Shown here piece by piece: positions 36,507-45,463 of a DNA stretch of 54,954 nucleotides. The DNA comes from Myxococcales bacterium (GTDB lineage: Bacteria > Myxococcota_A > UBA9160 > UBA4427): assembly GCA_012959805.1 (NCBI GenBank), contig DUCN01000098.1, forward strand, positions 14,692-69,645, given 5' to 3'. The first letter of the stretch is position 1. Every line of letters begins with the position of its first letter. A program made the position numbers and the translations under genes. The notes below the pieces were generated by a model, which saw nothing but the letters and a program-made list of their open reading frames with translations, had not been told where the DNA came from and searched no databases.

Positions 36507-36992
36507 AGAGTCAAACGACTCCTCGGAAGACTCAACCCAGCGCCACGCCGCGATCAGACAGGCGACCGCGATCCCCACCGCAACAAAGTGGAGCGCAGTC
36601 GCTATCGATTCGCAATTCGGCAGGAGCCCCCATCGACTGAGCAGCCAGTTCCAATCATGAATATGGCCGCCTACCAATGGCAAGGCCTGGGCCTGCGCGT
36701 CGCCGAGATAGCGAGCCGTATACATCAGACTCTCTGCAAACCAGATCCCCATGAGCCTGGCTTCATAGGGCTTTCCGGATTGGACGAAATGCAGAGCGCA
36801 TGCGACGGGAAAGAAGAGTTGCCCAATCGTGCCACCGAGAAAATGCACGGTCGGACCCATGAAGCCCAGAAACACATGCCCGGCTTCATGGAAGAGCAGG
36901 TTCACACCGTCGATGAAATGGTAGTCGTAGTCGAAGGCGAGCCAGCCCACGTAGATGAGAAGGACGGCCAGGAGGAATCGTTTGGCGATCAT
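36486..36992 (-). CDS. Small M50-like membrane protein with an HExxH motif
   Basis: 168 residues with about four hydrophobic segments. The first helix is followed by FHEAGHVFLGFMG: His35-Glu36-x2-His39, the zinc motif of site-2 protease-like integral membrane metalloproteases, close to the membrane. A typical second motif (LDG/NxxPxxxxDG) is not seen, so it may be a degenerate or very distant M50 relative rather than a working protease. The C-terminal tail is Ser/Glu-rich and probably cytoplasmic. Convergent with the MFS gene. Confidence 0.6.
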   Translation of the reverse strand: MIAKRFLLAVLLIYVGWLAFDYDYHFIDGVNLLFHEAGHVFLGFMGPTVHFLGGTIGQLFFPVACALHFVQSGKPYEARLMGIWFAESLMYTARYLGDAQAQALPLVGGHIHDWNWLLSRWGLLPNCESIATALHFVAVGIAVACLIAAWRWVESSEESFDSSSTESI

Positions 36993-37147
36993 ATTCCGTC
37001 ATCGGCCAAACGCCTCTGGAACTTTTCGTGCAGAGCGCGGCAGGCGAACGCGCAACTTTCTGCGCAAACGGCTGCATGGATTCATTTGCTGATTCGACGT
37101 GCGGCCATCTGCTAGCGTCGAGGCGCAAACAGAATGGAGAGCGTAGA

Positions 37148-37729
37148 ATGACTACGAAGGATCAGACGACTTTTACGGCGATGCGAGATGCCACCCGCGA
37201 CGACTACAAGATCATCGGACGGCAATCCCTCGAATTCTTCCAAGGCCTACCGAAGAGAATCCTCGGGCATCTCGAGCTTCTTTCTGGTGATACCGGTGGT
37301 TATGCAGTGGATCGTCTGACCCACAGCCTGCAGACGGCGACCCGTGCAAAGCGCGACGGGAAAGACGAGGAATACATTGTTTGCGCGCTCCTTCACGATA
37401 TCGGCGACACGCTCGCAAGCAGCAATCACGCGGACCTGGCCGCAACCATTCTCGAACCCTTCGTCAGTGAGAAGAACCTCTGGATCGTGAAGCATCACGG
37501 AATTTTCCAGGGCTACTACTTCTTCCATCATCTCGGCCTCGACCGAGACATGCGCGACCGCTTCCGGGACCACGAATATTGGCGAGACTGCGCCGAGTTC
37601 TGTGAGAAATACGACCAGAACAGCTTCGACCCCGAATACGACACGCTTCCTCTAGAAGCCTTCGATGCGGCCATGAACAAGGTCTTCGCCGCGCCCCGCA
37701 AATCCATCTACGTGCCAGCGACTTCCTAG
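37148..37729 (+). CDS. HD-domain protein, possibly an oxygenase of the PhnZ/TmpB type
   Basis: 193 residues from ATG 37148 (GGAGAGCG upstream). Metal ligand pattern His59 (THSLQTA), His83-Asp84 (LLHDIGD), His94 (SNHAD) and His116-His117 (VKHHGIF). The extra His between the HD pair and the later His, and the conserved tail FCEKYDQNSFDPEYDTLPLEAF, fit the small HD proteins that include mixed-valent di-iron oxygenases for organophosphonates; a plain phosphohydrolase is equally possible. No phosphonate genes lie nearby. Single gene; the next is convergent. Confidence 0.65.
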   Translation: MTTKDQTTFTAMRDATRDDYKIIGRQSLEFFQGLPKRILGHLELLSGDTGGYAVDRLTHSLQTATRAKRDGKDEEYIVCALLHDIGDTLASSNHADLAATILEPFVSEKNLWIVKHHGIFQGYYFFHHLGLDRDMRDRFRDHEYWRDCAEFCEKYDQNSFDPEYDTLPLEAFDAAMNKVFAAPRKSIYVPATS

Positions 37730-37752
37730 CGCCGCTCAGAGCAAGGACCGTC

Positions 37753-38169
37753 CTAGGATTCCGAGCGCGACTCCAAACGCAGGAAATAGCGCGGAGGAAA
37801 TCCGGTCAAGACGCGGAAAGCAAAGGGAAGGGCGTTGTCGGCATCGACACGAATGTGCTCTTCGCCAACGGCGGGAACCGGTACGGCCGTATAGTTGCCA
37901 CGACCTTCTTCGAGTGTGACTTTGACGTTTGGATTTTCGAGCGCCCGCCCGTACCAGGCGCGTGGCCAATGATTCACGGCCACATAGAGTTGGCCCGCGC
38001 GATTGATACGCGCGAGCACCCGGTCGTGTTCGGCACCTTCCTCGTCGAGCGTCGTGATGACGAGGGTCGTCTGATTGGCGGGCTGAAAAACTCCGATCAG
38101 GGACTCAAATCCGATGACGATTGCGACGTAGACGGCAACGGCAATCGCGATTCGCTTCATGATCTTCAT
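37753..38169 (-). CDS. DUF385-like (nitroreductase/deazaflavin-dependent) protein with an N-terminal anchor
   Basis: 138 residues; AGGAG precedes ATG 38169. An N-terminal hydrophobic helix (residues 5-25) is followed by a split beta-barrel with RVLARINRAGQLYVAVNHWPRAWYGRALENPNVKVTLEEGRGNYTAVPV, typical of the DUF385/DUF2255 proteins that bind F420 or related flavins. The membrane anchor is unusual for this fold. A role in F420-linked reduction is possible and would agree with the LLM enzyme at 27645; the family also has members without F420. Confidence 0.65.
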   Translation of the reverse strand: MKIMKRIAIAVAVYVAIVIGFESLIGVFQPANQTTLVITTLDEEGAEHDRVLARINRAGQLYVAVNHWPRAWYGRALENPNVKVTLEEGRGNYTAVPVPAVGEEHIRVDADNALPFAFRVLTGFPPRYFLRLESRSES

Positions 38170-38268
38170 TTGGATCTCCTATTTCCTGCGCCATGGACAA
38201 CCAGTTCGAGTCATCGTCTTCTGGCATATTCTGCGATCCGTGTTTGACGACAGCGCAAACGAGCCCGA

Positions 38269-40521
38269 CTAACGTGCCGCCAGATCTCGACGATGGTTCA
38301 CGAAAATCGGCGATGACCAGGCGCGTTCTTCGGTCTGCGCGAGGCAATCATCATCCGCCGGCCGACCAAAGCATGGATCGACCTGAACACATCGTCCATC
38401 CGAGCTGCGGCGGCAACCCAGAGGATCCGCGGCGACCGCCAGACTCGGCGCTTCGATGGCACGCGCATAATAGAGAGAATCGCGTCCGTCCGTGACGTAG
38501 TCCCCGTCAACGAAGGTCCCCACGCAGCCTTCTGGATCGGAGTCACATTCGATGACTCTCCACGGATCTTCGACCAGGCCGAGGATTTCTTCGTCCGGCG
38601 CCCTCTGCGGTCGGATGCGCACGATCTCGATCCGCGTGATCGGGCGGCGGACGGTCGAGGGGTTATAACATTCGCCCTGACATAACCGTGCGATGCGGTC
38701 GGGATCGAGTGCCGATGTCGCATCCGGTCCGCATCCCGGATTCTGCTCAAAGGAGCCGACCGCCTTCACTTGGAAGATCGGGTTCTCGGCGAGTTCGACC
38801 TGGCTTCCCATCGGCGTCGGTCTACGGCTGGGGCCATTCAAGAGATCGAACCAGAGGAGAATTCTTGGACCGCTGGTTCCGTAGACTTCCTTTCGGTCCA
38901 TTGCGTCCCAGACGGCATCACGATCACGGCCATCGGAATGGACCGCCGCGAGTCCGCCATTCAAGAAGAATGACGCGCCACGCTCGACCTCGAACCCGCC
39001 GAGCGGAGCTGTTCGTCCGGGAACGTATTCGAAGGGAACGGGCTCCGAGGAGAACTCGGGCGCGTTGAACTGGAATCCGATCGGGGTATTGAGCATGTGG
39101 CCGAAGCGCTGCTCCGTGAACTCCGTGCGAGCCACTTCCTTGTATCCGGTACCTGGGCGGGCCGAATGATTATCACTCGCGGCGATGAATCCGAAGTTGA
39201 ATCGGAAGGGACCGCCAAGACCGTCGTCCCGTCCGAGCGCCATCATGTACTGGACGGAATTCTTCGGCCGATAATTGAATGATGGCTGGAAGCAGTCCCT
39301 GCATTGGCCCGCATCCTGCCAGTCGGCGGCAGTCGTCACGGGGACGACATGTGCGCCGCCGTTATTAGGCGCTTCGACGAAGAGCTGCCGGGCTCGGGCC
39401 GCCCGATCACTACACTCGCTTTCAGACTCGTCTTCCGCAAGACAGCGGGCCTCGATGATTTCTCCCGCGCGCCAACAGCTGGGCAGAAATCCATGCGCGG
39501 GTGCTGGACAAGAGGGAACGCCATTCGCGCTGAATACGATCTCTCGAAAAGGCCGGTACTCCTCGGAATTTCCGTGACCCGAGAACACTTCGACGAGCTT
39601 CTGTCGGTCGGGGTCATGGTTGCCAAGGGTCAACTGCTTATCCCATGACGATCCCAGCGGCGTATAGAAACCCCAAGTCGTTCCATGGGGAATGACGAGC
39701 GAATCAAAGCCCCAATCATCAAGCTTGGCAAAGAGATCTTCGGGCGTCACCGCGGATTCGCGACAGTCGTCGGGAAGATCGCGCACAGGCACGTCTTGGG
39801 CGCAGCTTTCAAGATTCGCGATTTCCGCCTGATAGGTGACGAAATCGAGTCCACCCCGCTCACGGTCATAGAGCCCATAGGCGCCCATCAAGAAAGGCGA
39901 AGGCATCAGGGCGCCAACATCGTCGATGCCCAGCGGTGCGCCCGCAGCGATCGGCCGGGTCGGAATTTCATCATCGTCGAGCCCGCGAATGATGACGTTC
40001 TTGTGTCCGTAATGGGTCGAGGGTGTCGCGCCGACCTGCGTCCATTCCCAACCGAGGTAGGTCACTAGATCGGGATTGGACTCGGAGCCCGATATTTCAT
40101 TGCATTGTCGAATCGCATCAACGGTTTCGCTCCAGCGACGCGGCGTCAACGTGATCGCATGATCATTGATCGACCAGAAGTCCAGTGAGGAACAATGTCG
40201 CGCAAAATCACAGGCGTCCGAAACCGGATGCGCGCCATCGCCCCCAGACATCGGAAGACTCAGCGTGAATGCGTCAAAGGAGAAGGTCGAATGGACATGC
40301 AGATCGCCGAAGAGAATCTGCTTCGGTCGAGCAACCCCGACATCGAGCGCCGCTTCGCCCACAGCCGCCTCTTTTTCAGCAACGAATGCCGCATCGACCG
40401 CCCGCGCTTCGGGCAAACCCGCATGCTGCGTGCTCGCGAGTAGGCCGCTGCCGGCGGCGTAAACGATCACGGCCACCAACGCGAGCAATGCGACCAGACC
40501 CAAAATCAATTTGCGAAGCAT
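38269..40521 (-). CDS. DUF3604-domain protein (PHP-like hydrolase), secreted or membrane-anchored
   Basis: 750 residues from ATG 40521, chosen because GGAGGAGTCTGG precedes it and gives a clean signal/anchor (MLRKLILGLVALLALVAVIVY). The DUF3604 hallmark FGDLHVHSTFSFDAF is at ~70-85 and SINDHAITLTPRRW follows, giving a metal-binding set like that of PHP hydrolases. Later motifs NPDLVTYLGWEWTQ, GHKNVIIRG, VIPHGTTWG and IAASDNHSARPGTGYK are all usual for the family. Several Cys pairs (DACDFARHC, CRDCFQ) suggest disulfides, fitting a periplasmic location. The substrate is unknown; large DUF3604 families are common in marine and degradative bacteria. Confidence 0.82.
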   Translation of the reverse strand: MLRKLILGLVALLALVAVIVYAAGSGLLASTQHAGLPEARAVDAAFVAEKEAAVGEAALDVGVARPKQILFGDLHVHSTFSFDAFTLSLPMSGGDGAHPVSDACDFARHCSSLDFWSINDHAITLTPRRWSETVDAIRQCNEISGSESNPDLVTYLGWEWTQVGATPSTHYGHKNVIIRGLDDDEIPTRPIAAGAPLGIDDVGALMPSPFLMGAYGLYDRERGGLDFVTYQAEIANLESCAQDVPVRDLPDDCRESAVTPEDLFAKLDDWGFDSLVIPHGTTWGFYTPLGSSWDKQLTLGNHDPDRQKLVEVFSGHGNSEEYRPFREIVFSANGVPSCPAPAHGFLPSCWRAGEIIEARCLAEDESESECSDRAARARQLFVEAPNNGGAHVVPVTTAADWQDAGQCRDCFQPSFNYRPKNSVQYMMALGRDDGLGGPFRFNFGFIAASDNHSARPGTGYKEVARTEFTEQRFGHMLNTPIGFQFNAPEFSSEPVPFEYVPGRTAPLGGFEVERGASFFLNGGLAAVHSDGRDRDAVWDAMDRKEVYGTSGPRILLWFDLLNGPSRRPTPMGSQVELAENPIFQVKAVGSFEQNPGCGPDATSALDPDRIARLCQGECYNPSTVRRPITRIEIVRIRPQRAPDEEILGLVEDPWRVIECDSDPEGCVGTFVDGDYVTDGRDSLYYARAIEAPSLAVAADPLGCRRSSDGRCVQVDPCFGRPADDDCLAQTEERAWSSPIFVNHRRDLAAR

Positions 40522-40630
40522 CCAGACTCCTCCATCCGGATCTCGCTGACGGGCGCGTCGAGCCACAAGACCGGGCGCAGAAGTCTAGCCCGAGATTCAT
40601 CCGCAGAAACTGTGATTCGCAGCTTTCAGA

Positions 40631-41785
40631 TCAGGGCGCCTGCGTCCCGGGCTCATTGAATCCATGCGGCTGGTAGACCCCAATGCACATGTTTTCGTGC
40701 ATTCCATAGGAAATCTCACCCGTGCTCAGCTCGAATCGGCAGAGCGTTTCGTTCAGAATCGCATATTGAGAGCGCTGGGCCTGGGTGCTCATGTCAAAGC
40801 TCAGCCCCTCTACGACCAGTGGCCCTTTATAGAAGCCGTGTCCCCATTCATCCGTTGGCAGATAGCCGGTTCCGGCGGCGAGATAGACGGTTCGCTGGGG
40901 AAGGCTTCGGATCGTGAGCACGTCGTTAGGCGAGGGTGCCGACAAGGTTGGAAGCGGCGACAGCGTCGTCGTCGCGGCAGCCATCTCACGTGTACCGGAT
41001 AGATAGTCCACTTCGATTTTCGGAATTCCGAACTTTTCGATCTCGCCCCTTGAATCCCCCTCGCCAAACGCGGGAATGAATGCGGCCTCTTCGACCGTCA
41101 CAGTCCCTTCGTAGTCGGCCTCGTACATGACCTTGACCATCCCTCGATCCAATTGAAGCGGGATCCAATGATGGTAGAAGCCGTGCTTACCCTGCATGAC
41201 TTCTTCGATTCCGATACCAGCGGGTTCCCGTTCGCCGACGGGCCGGATCCCCCAGGATCGGTCACGGGCCCCTTTCCATCGGTCGGGCGTGACTTCATGG
41301 GTCTGACCGTCGACTTCGAGGCTTCCCGTATAACATCCGACCTGAGCATAACGTGAGACATCCATTCGAACGCGAGAGCCCTTCCGCGTAAATGTTCGAG
41401 GCTCCTCAAGTGCCGGAATCGTCCCGTCGAATCGAAGATCGAAGTGGAGCCCCCACTCGTTCTTGTCACATTGGAGCCGCAAGGACTGAAGCCCTTCGAG
41501 AACCTCAATGCGAAATGGGCCCACCTGTGTATCAAGACGATCATGGCCTAGCGCCCTGGAGGCGCGTACCACGTATTGCTTCGTGCCAACCGAAATAGCC
41601 ACGAAGGCATCGAGCACACCAAGATTCGGATACTGGCCCATGCCGGCCACCATGAAGAAGTCGCCGGTCGAATCGTGCATGTTGAAGTAGTAGCGATCGT
41701 AGAAATTCCGATCGCTGGTCTGGACGTAGTCAAAGGTTTCGGTCGTCTGATGAGCGAGATATTCATCCATGGGGCCGATGGGCAT
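40631..41785 (-). CDS. Uncharacterised beta-rich protein (DUF7064/7065-like)
   Basis: 384 residues. No signal peptide or membrane segment. Repeated short strands and motifs such as DRNFYDRYYFNMHDSTGDFFMVAGMGQYPNLGVLDAFV, RDRSWGIRP, GKHGFYHHWIPLQ and EWGHGFYKGPLVVEG recall the two-domain beta-barrel (lipocalin/carotenoid hydratase-like) proteins often found in degradation clusters with acyl-CoA genes and DUF3604 proteins. I cannot assign a reaction. It is 65 bases from the DUF3604 gene on the same strand and is likely cotranscribed. Confidence 0.65.
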   Translation of the reverse strand: MPIGPMDEYLAHQTTETFDYVQTSDRNFYDRYYFNMHDSTGDFFMVAGMGQYPNLGVLDAFVAISVGTKQYVVRASRALGHDRLDTQVGPFRIEVLEGLQSLRLQCDKNEWGLHFDLRFDGTIPALEEPRTFTRKGSRVRMDVSRYAQVGCYTGSLEVDGQTHEVTPDRWKGARDRSWGIRPVGEREPAGIGIEEVMQGKHGFYHHWIPLQLDRGMVKVMYEADYEGTVTVEEAAFIPAFGEGDSRGEIEKFGIPKIEVDYLSGTREMAAATTTLSPLPTLSAPSPNDVLTIRSLPQRTVYLAAGTGYLPTDEWGHGFYKGPLVVEGLSFDMSTQAQRSQYAILNETLCRFELSTGEISYGMHENMCIGVYQPHGFNEPGTQAP

Positions 41786-41986
41786 AAAGAGAGGCTCCTG
41801 TTTGGCGATTCATCGGCGACGCGGTCAAATGTCTAATCGCACGAAGACTACAGACTAGCTCGACTTGGTCTCGTGGCTGGTCGAGAGTTAGAATAAGGGC
41901 TTCCATTTCTGCTCTCTCAACTCTCGAGTGTGCCCTCGTCTCGCAAATAAATCCGAGCCAAGTCGCACCACGAAAGGCCACCTCCA

Positions 41987-42778
41987 ATGTCGAAACCTTC
42001 GGACACATCCGAACCCGTAGTCCTCACGCACCTAGACGACGAGGGCGTCTTCACGATCACGATGAATCGGCCGGAACGCCGCAACGCGATGAACCCCGAG
42101 GCCTTTCGGGCGACTGGAGCGGCCTTCGCGGAAGCCAACTCGAACCCAGCCGTCGCGGCGGTGCTTCTTACTGGAGCCGGCGAAGACTTCAGCTCAGGCC
42201 TTGATTTGACGGCACCTCTCGAAAGCTCCGGCGGGCCGCAGCCCTTCGAGCTCTTGATGGATTCGGTCTGCGCCCTCGAAAAGCCGCTCGTCGCAGCGGT
42301 TCGAGGCTGCGGAATCGGATTCGGAATGACCGTGCTCTTCCATTGCGACGTCGTCTATGTTGGGGAAAACATTCGCCTGCGAATGCCCTTCGCGAATCTC
42401 GGGCTCGTCACCGAGGCTGCCGCCTCCTACCTCGCACCTCTCGCGATCGGCCCAAAACAGGCTGCCGAGCTTCTCTACACAGCGGATTGGGTCGATGCCA
42501 ACCGCGCCCTCGACTACGGAATAGCGACGCGAATCTATCCGGACGACGACGTGCTCGCCGAAGCCACCGCGAAGGCGCGACAGATCGCGCAGTGGCCGGT
42601 CAGCTCCCTCGTCGAAATGAAACGTCTCATCAAGTCCTTCCATTCGGAATCGATCACAAAAGCTCGCTCGATGGAGAATGACGCGATGGGCAGGCTCTTC
42701 GGTGGGCCGGAGAACAAGGAAGCCATCTCGGCCTTCATTGAGAAGCGGCAGCCGGACTTCAAACAGTTCAGGAAATAG
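41987..42778 (+). CDS. Enoyl-CoA hydratase/isomerase family protein
   Basis: 263 residues of crotonase fold. ITMNRPERRNAMNPEAFRATGAAFAEAN and LLTGAGEDFSSGLDLT lie in the N-terminal half, and CGIGFGMTVLFHCDVVYVGENIRLRMPFANLGLVTEAAAS holds the oxyanion-hole Gly and the position of the second catalytic acid. In classical hydratases the acids are two Glu; here only the second region keeps Glu (VTEAAAS), so it may be an isomerase or another activity. Acts in beta-oxidation or in aromatic/steroid side-chain degradation. Divergent from the DUF7064-like gene. Confidence 0.88.
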   Translation: MSKPSDTSEPVVLTHLDDEGVFTITMNRPERRNAMNPEAFRATGAAFAEANSNPAVAAVLLTGAGEDFSSGLDLTAPLESSGGPQPFELLMDSVCALEKPLVAAVRGCGIGFGMTVLFHCDVVYVGENIRLRMPFANLGLVTEAAASYLAPLAIGPKQAAELLYTADWVDANRALDYGIATRIYPDDDVLAEATAKARQIAQWPVSSLVEMKRLIKSFHSESITKARSMENDAMGRLFGGPENKEAISAFIEKRQPDFKQFRK

Positions 42779-43113
42779 AGATGGACCTAACGCCGCTTCA
42801 AGGCAGCGTCATTCTCGTTCCGCAGCCAGATAGTTCTTGATCCTCTCCTGGCGCTCTTCCAGGAAGACGGGCATGAAACTTTCGAGCGAAACAGGACGCC
42901 AGCCTAGTCCCCAGATCGGCTCTTTAAAGTTATTCGAACTGAACCAGAAACCCGTTCCGCACAGCAGGTTCCGGCTGCCCGCACGAATCTGCGAGCGACG
43001 CGCGTTCGCCGACCCTGGGGTCGGCGGGCATGGAGTTTCCATCAAGAGTAGGCATCTGGCGAGTCCTCGGGGCGGGCGAGCCCGCCCCGATTCAGTGACT
43101 CGAGCCAATCCGA
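42779..43113 (-). other. 335-base gap holding a possible oxidoreductase remnant and hairpins
   Basis: No intact gene. A minus-strand frame ending at 42809 carries LLCGTGFWFSSNN ... LGWRPVSLESFMPVFLEERQERIKNYL, which looks like the C-terminal tail of a protein (possibly an NAD-dependent epimerase/dehydratase), but no start or upstream part is present. The rest holds the hairpins at 43007-43090. Function none or unknown. Confidence 0.3.
43007..43090. repeat. G+C-rich palindromic units between convergent genes
   Basis: Perfect palindrome 43007-43026 (CGCCGACCC/GGGTCGGCG around TG) and a second one 43067-43090 (11-base arms, TCGGGGCGGGC/GCCCGCCCCGA around GA), with a short TGGA/TCCA palindrome between them. 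No run of T follows, so they do not look like classical terminators, though they lie where two transcripts converge. Confidence 0.7.
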
Positions 43114-44265
43114 TCAGTCGATCGCTTCAAAACCCTTCAGGCTCTGGAATCGAGACACATGCCAATCGGCGTCGCCGAAGACACTGTTCAGAACGCGCAG
43201 GCGCTTAAAGAAGAGCCCCTCGTCCTGTTCGTCGGTCACGCCGATTCCGCCGAAGAGCTGAATCGCGTTCTTCGAAACCATCCATCCACCGTCCGAGAGC
43301 TGAAGCTTCGCGGCGGAAACTTCGGCCTTGCGGGTATCGGCGTCGGGATGGTCGACCTGGATCGAAGCCAAAATGGAAGCGGAATAACAAAGCTCCATCT
43401 CGGCATACATGTCGCTCGCGATATGTTGGAGAACCTGGAACGAGCCTATGGGAACACCGAATTGTTCGCGCTCCTTCAAGTAGGCCACCGTGCGCTCGAA
43501 GAGCTCTCGGATATGACCGAGCCCCTCAGCACAAGCGGCCGCCGCCCCCCGGTCCACAGCCTTCTCGATGATGCCGAGCGCATCGCCGTCGCGACCTAGA
43601 AGTCGATCGGCTCCGACCTGGACACCCTCGAATCGCAGTACTGCGGTCCGCTGTCCGTCCATGCCGGGGACGAGAATCCGCTGGAGTCCCTTGGCGTCGC
43701 CATCGACGATGAACAGCGAAAGGCCCGATTCGTCAAACTGGCTACCGCCGGTTCGTGCGGCAACGATGATCTGATCCGCTGCGTGACCGTTCAGGACCCA
43801 GATCTTCTCGCCCGAAATCGTCCAGCCGTCTCCCGACTTCACGGCCTTGGTCAGACAATCCGAAAGGTTGTAGCGACTCTGGCTCTCGGCATAGGCGAAG
43901 GCCAGAGAGGTCTGTCCTTCGATCATAGGTGTGAGAAAAGAATCTCGTTGGGCTTCATCGCCGTGCTCCGACAGAATGCCAGCACCTAGCACGACCGACG
44001 CAATAAAGGGCTCCGGCACGAGTCCGCGCCCCAACTGTTCGAGAATGATCGCGAGATCGACGAAGGATCCGCCGAAACCGCCCTGGTCTTCGGGAATGGC
44101 GATCGCAAGCCAACCCTGCTCCGCCATTTTCCCCCACATGTCGAGATCCCAGCCGCGCTCGGTCTCGCGTAGCTTCCGAAAGCGACTGACGGGAGTCTCG
44201 TTGGCCACGAACTTGGCCGCCTGATCCATGATCATCTGTTGTTCTTCGTTCAGATCAAAATTCAT
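43114..44265 (-). CDS. Acyl-CoA dehydrogenase, subunit 2 of a tandem pair
   Basis: 383 residues from ATG 44265. The N-terminal helices start NFDLNEEQQMIMDQAAKFV, the flavin-binding region contains LAFAYAESQSRYNL and WVLNGHAADQIIVAART, and the last domain ends LFGGIGVTDEQDEGLFFKRL, where the catalytic acid of this branch lies. It is the shorter partner of the pair; the next gene upstream is 10 bases away on the same strand. In actinobacterial steroid degradation similar pairs make alpha2beta2 enzymes. Substrate not known. Confidence 0.88.
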   Translation of the reverse strand: MNFDLNEEQQMIMDQAAKFVANETPVSRFRKLRETERGWDLDMWGKMAEQGWLAIAIPEDQGGFGGSFVDLAIILEQLGRGLVPEPFIASVVLGAGILSEHGDEAQRDSFLTPMIEGQTSLAFAYAESQSRYNLSDCLTKAVKSGDGWTISGEKIWVLNGHAADQIIVAARTGGSQFDESGLSLFIVDGDAKGLQRILVPGMDGQRTAVLRFEGVQVGADRLLGRDGDALGIIEKAVDRGAAAACAEGLGHIRELFERTVAYLKEREQFGVPIGSFQVLQHIASDMYAEMELCYSASILASIQVDHPDADTRKAEVSAAKLQLSDGGWMVSKNAIQLFGGIGVTDEQDEGLFFKRLRVLNSVFGDADWHVSRFQSLKGFEAID

Positions 44266-44275
44266 TTTCTTATCC

Positions 44276-45463
44276 TCAAGCGCTCGGCAGTCGAAGCAGA
44301 TGCTTCGAAATGATGTTCTTCTGGATTTCGTTCGATCCGCCATAGATGGTGGCGGCTCGCAGATAGTTGAACTGCGAAGCAATCGCCTGTTGATGACTCG
44401 GCAGCGCCTCTTCCGGCGAGTCGAGCCAACCCATAGCGTTATGCCCCATAGCGTCCATCTGAAGTTCCGTGACTTCCTGTTGAAGCTCCGTCCCAACGAT
44501 TTTCAAGACCGAACTTTCGGCACCCGGTGCATGACCGACCTGCGCGGCAGCGAGGGCACGAAGGTTGAAGATCTCGATGGCGCGAAGTCGCATCTGCTTA
44601 CGAGCAATTCTTCGCCGGAAGCCGGGATCGTCAAAGAGCGTCTGACTTCCGACGGCCGTTCTCTGCGCGATGTGCTTGACCGCGGAGAGGCCACGATCCG
44701 ACTCCGTGATTCCACCAATGCCGGTTCGCTCATGACCGAGCAGGGCCTTCGCCATCGACCAGCCACCATTTTCCGGACCGACTCGATTCGCCTGTGGAAC
44801 ACGGGCGTCCTTGAACCAGGTTTCGGAAAACGCGAGTGTGCCACCGGTCGTCAGGAAGGGTTTAACGTCGATCCCGTCCGTGTTGTGAATATCAACGAGC
44901 AGAAACGAAATTCCTTCCTGCTTCTTTCCTTCGGTACTCGTTCGACAAAGAACGAAGATCCAGTCGGCATACTGCGCGTAGGTCGTCCAGGTCTTCTGGC
45001 CGTTCAAGATATAGTCATCGCCATCCGCTTCTGCGCGAAGCTGGAGGTTGGCGAGATCCGATCCGGCGTTCGGCTCGGAATAGCCCTGACACCAGATTTC
45101 CTCACCTGCCAGGATCTTCGGGAGGAAGCGCTTCTTCTGTTCGTCATTGCCGTATTGAATGATCAGTGGGCCGACCATCGCGAGACCGAAGGGAGAAAGC
45201 GAGGGCGCATTCGCGCGGACACATTCTTCCTGAAAGATCGAACGCTGCGCGACATCCCAACCCGTACCGCCGACTTCCTCAGGCCAGCCGGGGGCGGCCC
45301 ATCCTTTGGCGAAGAGGATCTTGTGCCACTCCATGACTTCGGCGTTTTCAAAATTCGCGCCGTCTTCGGCGTGCTTCCGCATCGTCGCGGGCATGGCTTC
45401 GGCAATCCAGCTGCGAACCTCATCGCGAAACTGATCCTGCTCGGGGGTATAGGAAAGATCCAT
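44276..45463 (-). CDS. Acyl-CoA dehydrogenase, subunit 1 of a tandem pair
   Basis: 395 residues. Start MDLSYTPEQDQFRDEVRSWI; the flavin motifs CQGYSEPNAGSDLANLQLRA and WTTYAQYADWIFVLCRTS are intact. The C-terminal segment reads ATIYGGSNEIQKNIISKHLL; in medium-chain dehydrogenases the same place reads YEGTAQIQ and Glu is the base, so here Gly replaces it. This fits the idea that it works with its partner in a heteromer, but other members of this branch carry the base elsewhere. First gene of the pair; its promoter lies in the long gap 45464-46444. Confidence 0.88.
   Translation of the reverse strand: MDLSYTPEQDQFRDEVRSWIAEAMPATMRKHAEDGANFENAEVMEWHKILFAKGWAAPGWPEEVGGTGWDVAQRSIFQEECVRANAPSLSPFGLAMVGPLIIQYGNDEQKKRFLPKILAGEEIWCQGYSEPNAGSDLANLQLRAEADGDDYILNGQKTWTTYAQYADWIFVLCRTSTEGKKQEGISFLLVDIHNTDGIDVKPFLTTGGTLAFSETWFKDARVPQANRVGPENGGWSMAKALLGHERTGIGGITESDRGLSAVKHIAQRTAVGSQTLFDDPGFRRRIARKQMRLRAIEIFNLRALAAAQVGHAPGAESSVLKIVGTELQQEVTELQMDAMGHNAMGWLDSPEEALPSHQQAIASQFNYLRAATIYGGSNEIQKNIISKHLLRLPSA

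Noticed and set aside
43067..43090. A rho-independent terminator
   Set aside because: The hairpin is strong, but neither strand shows a T run after it.
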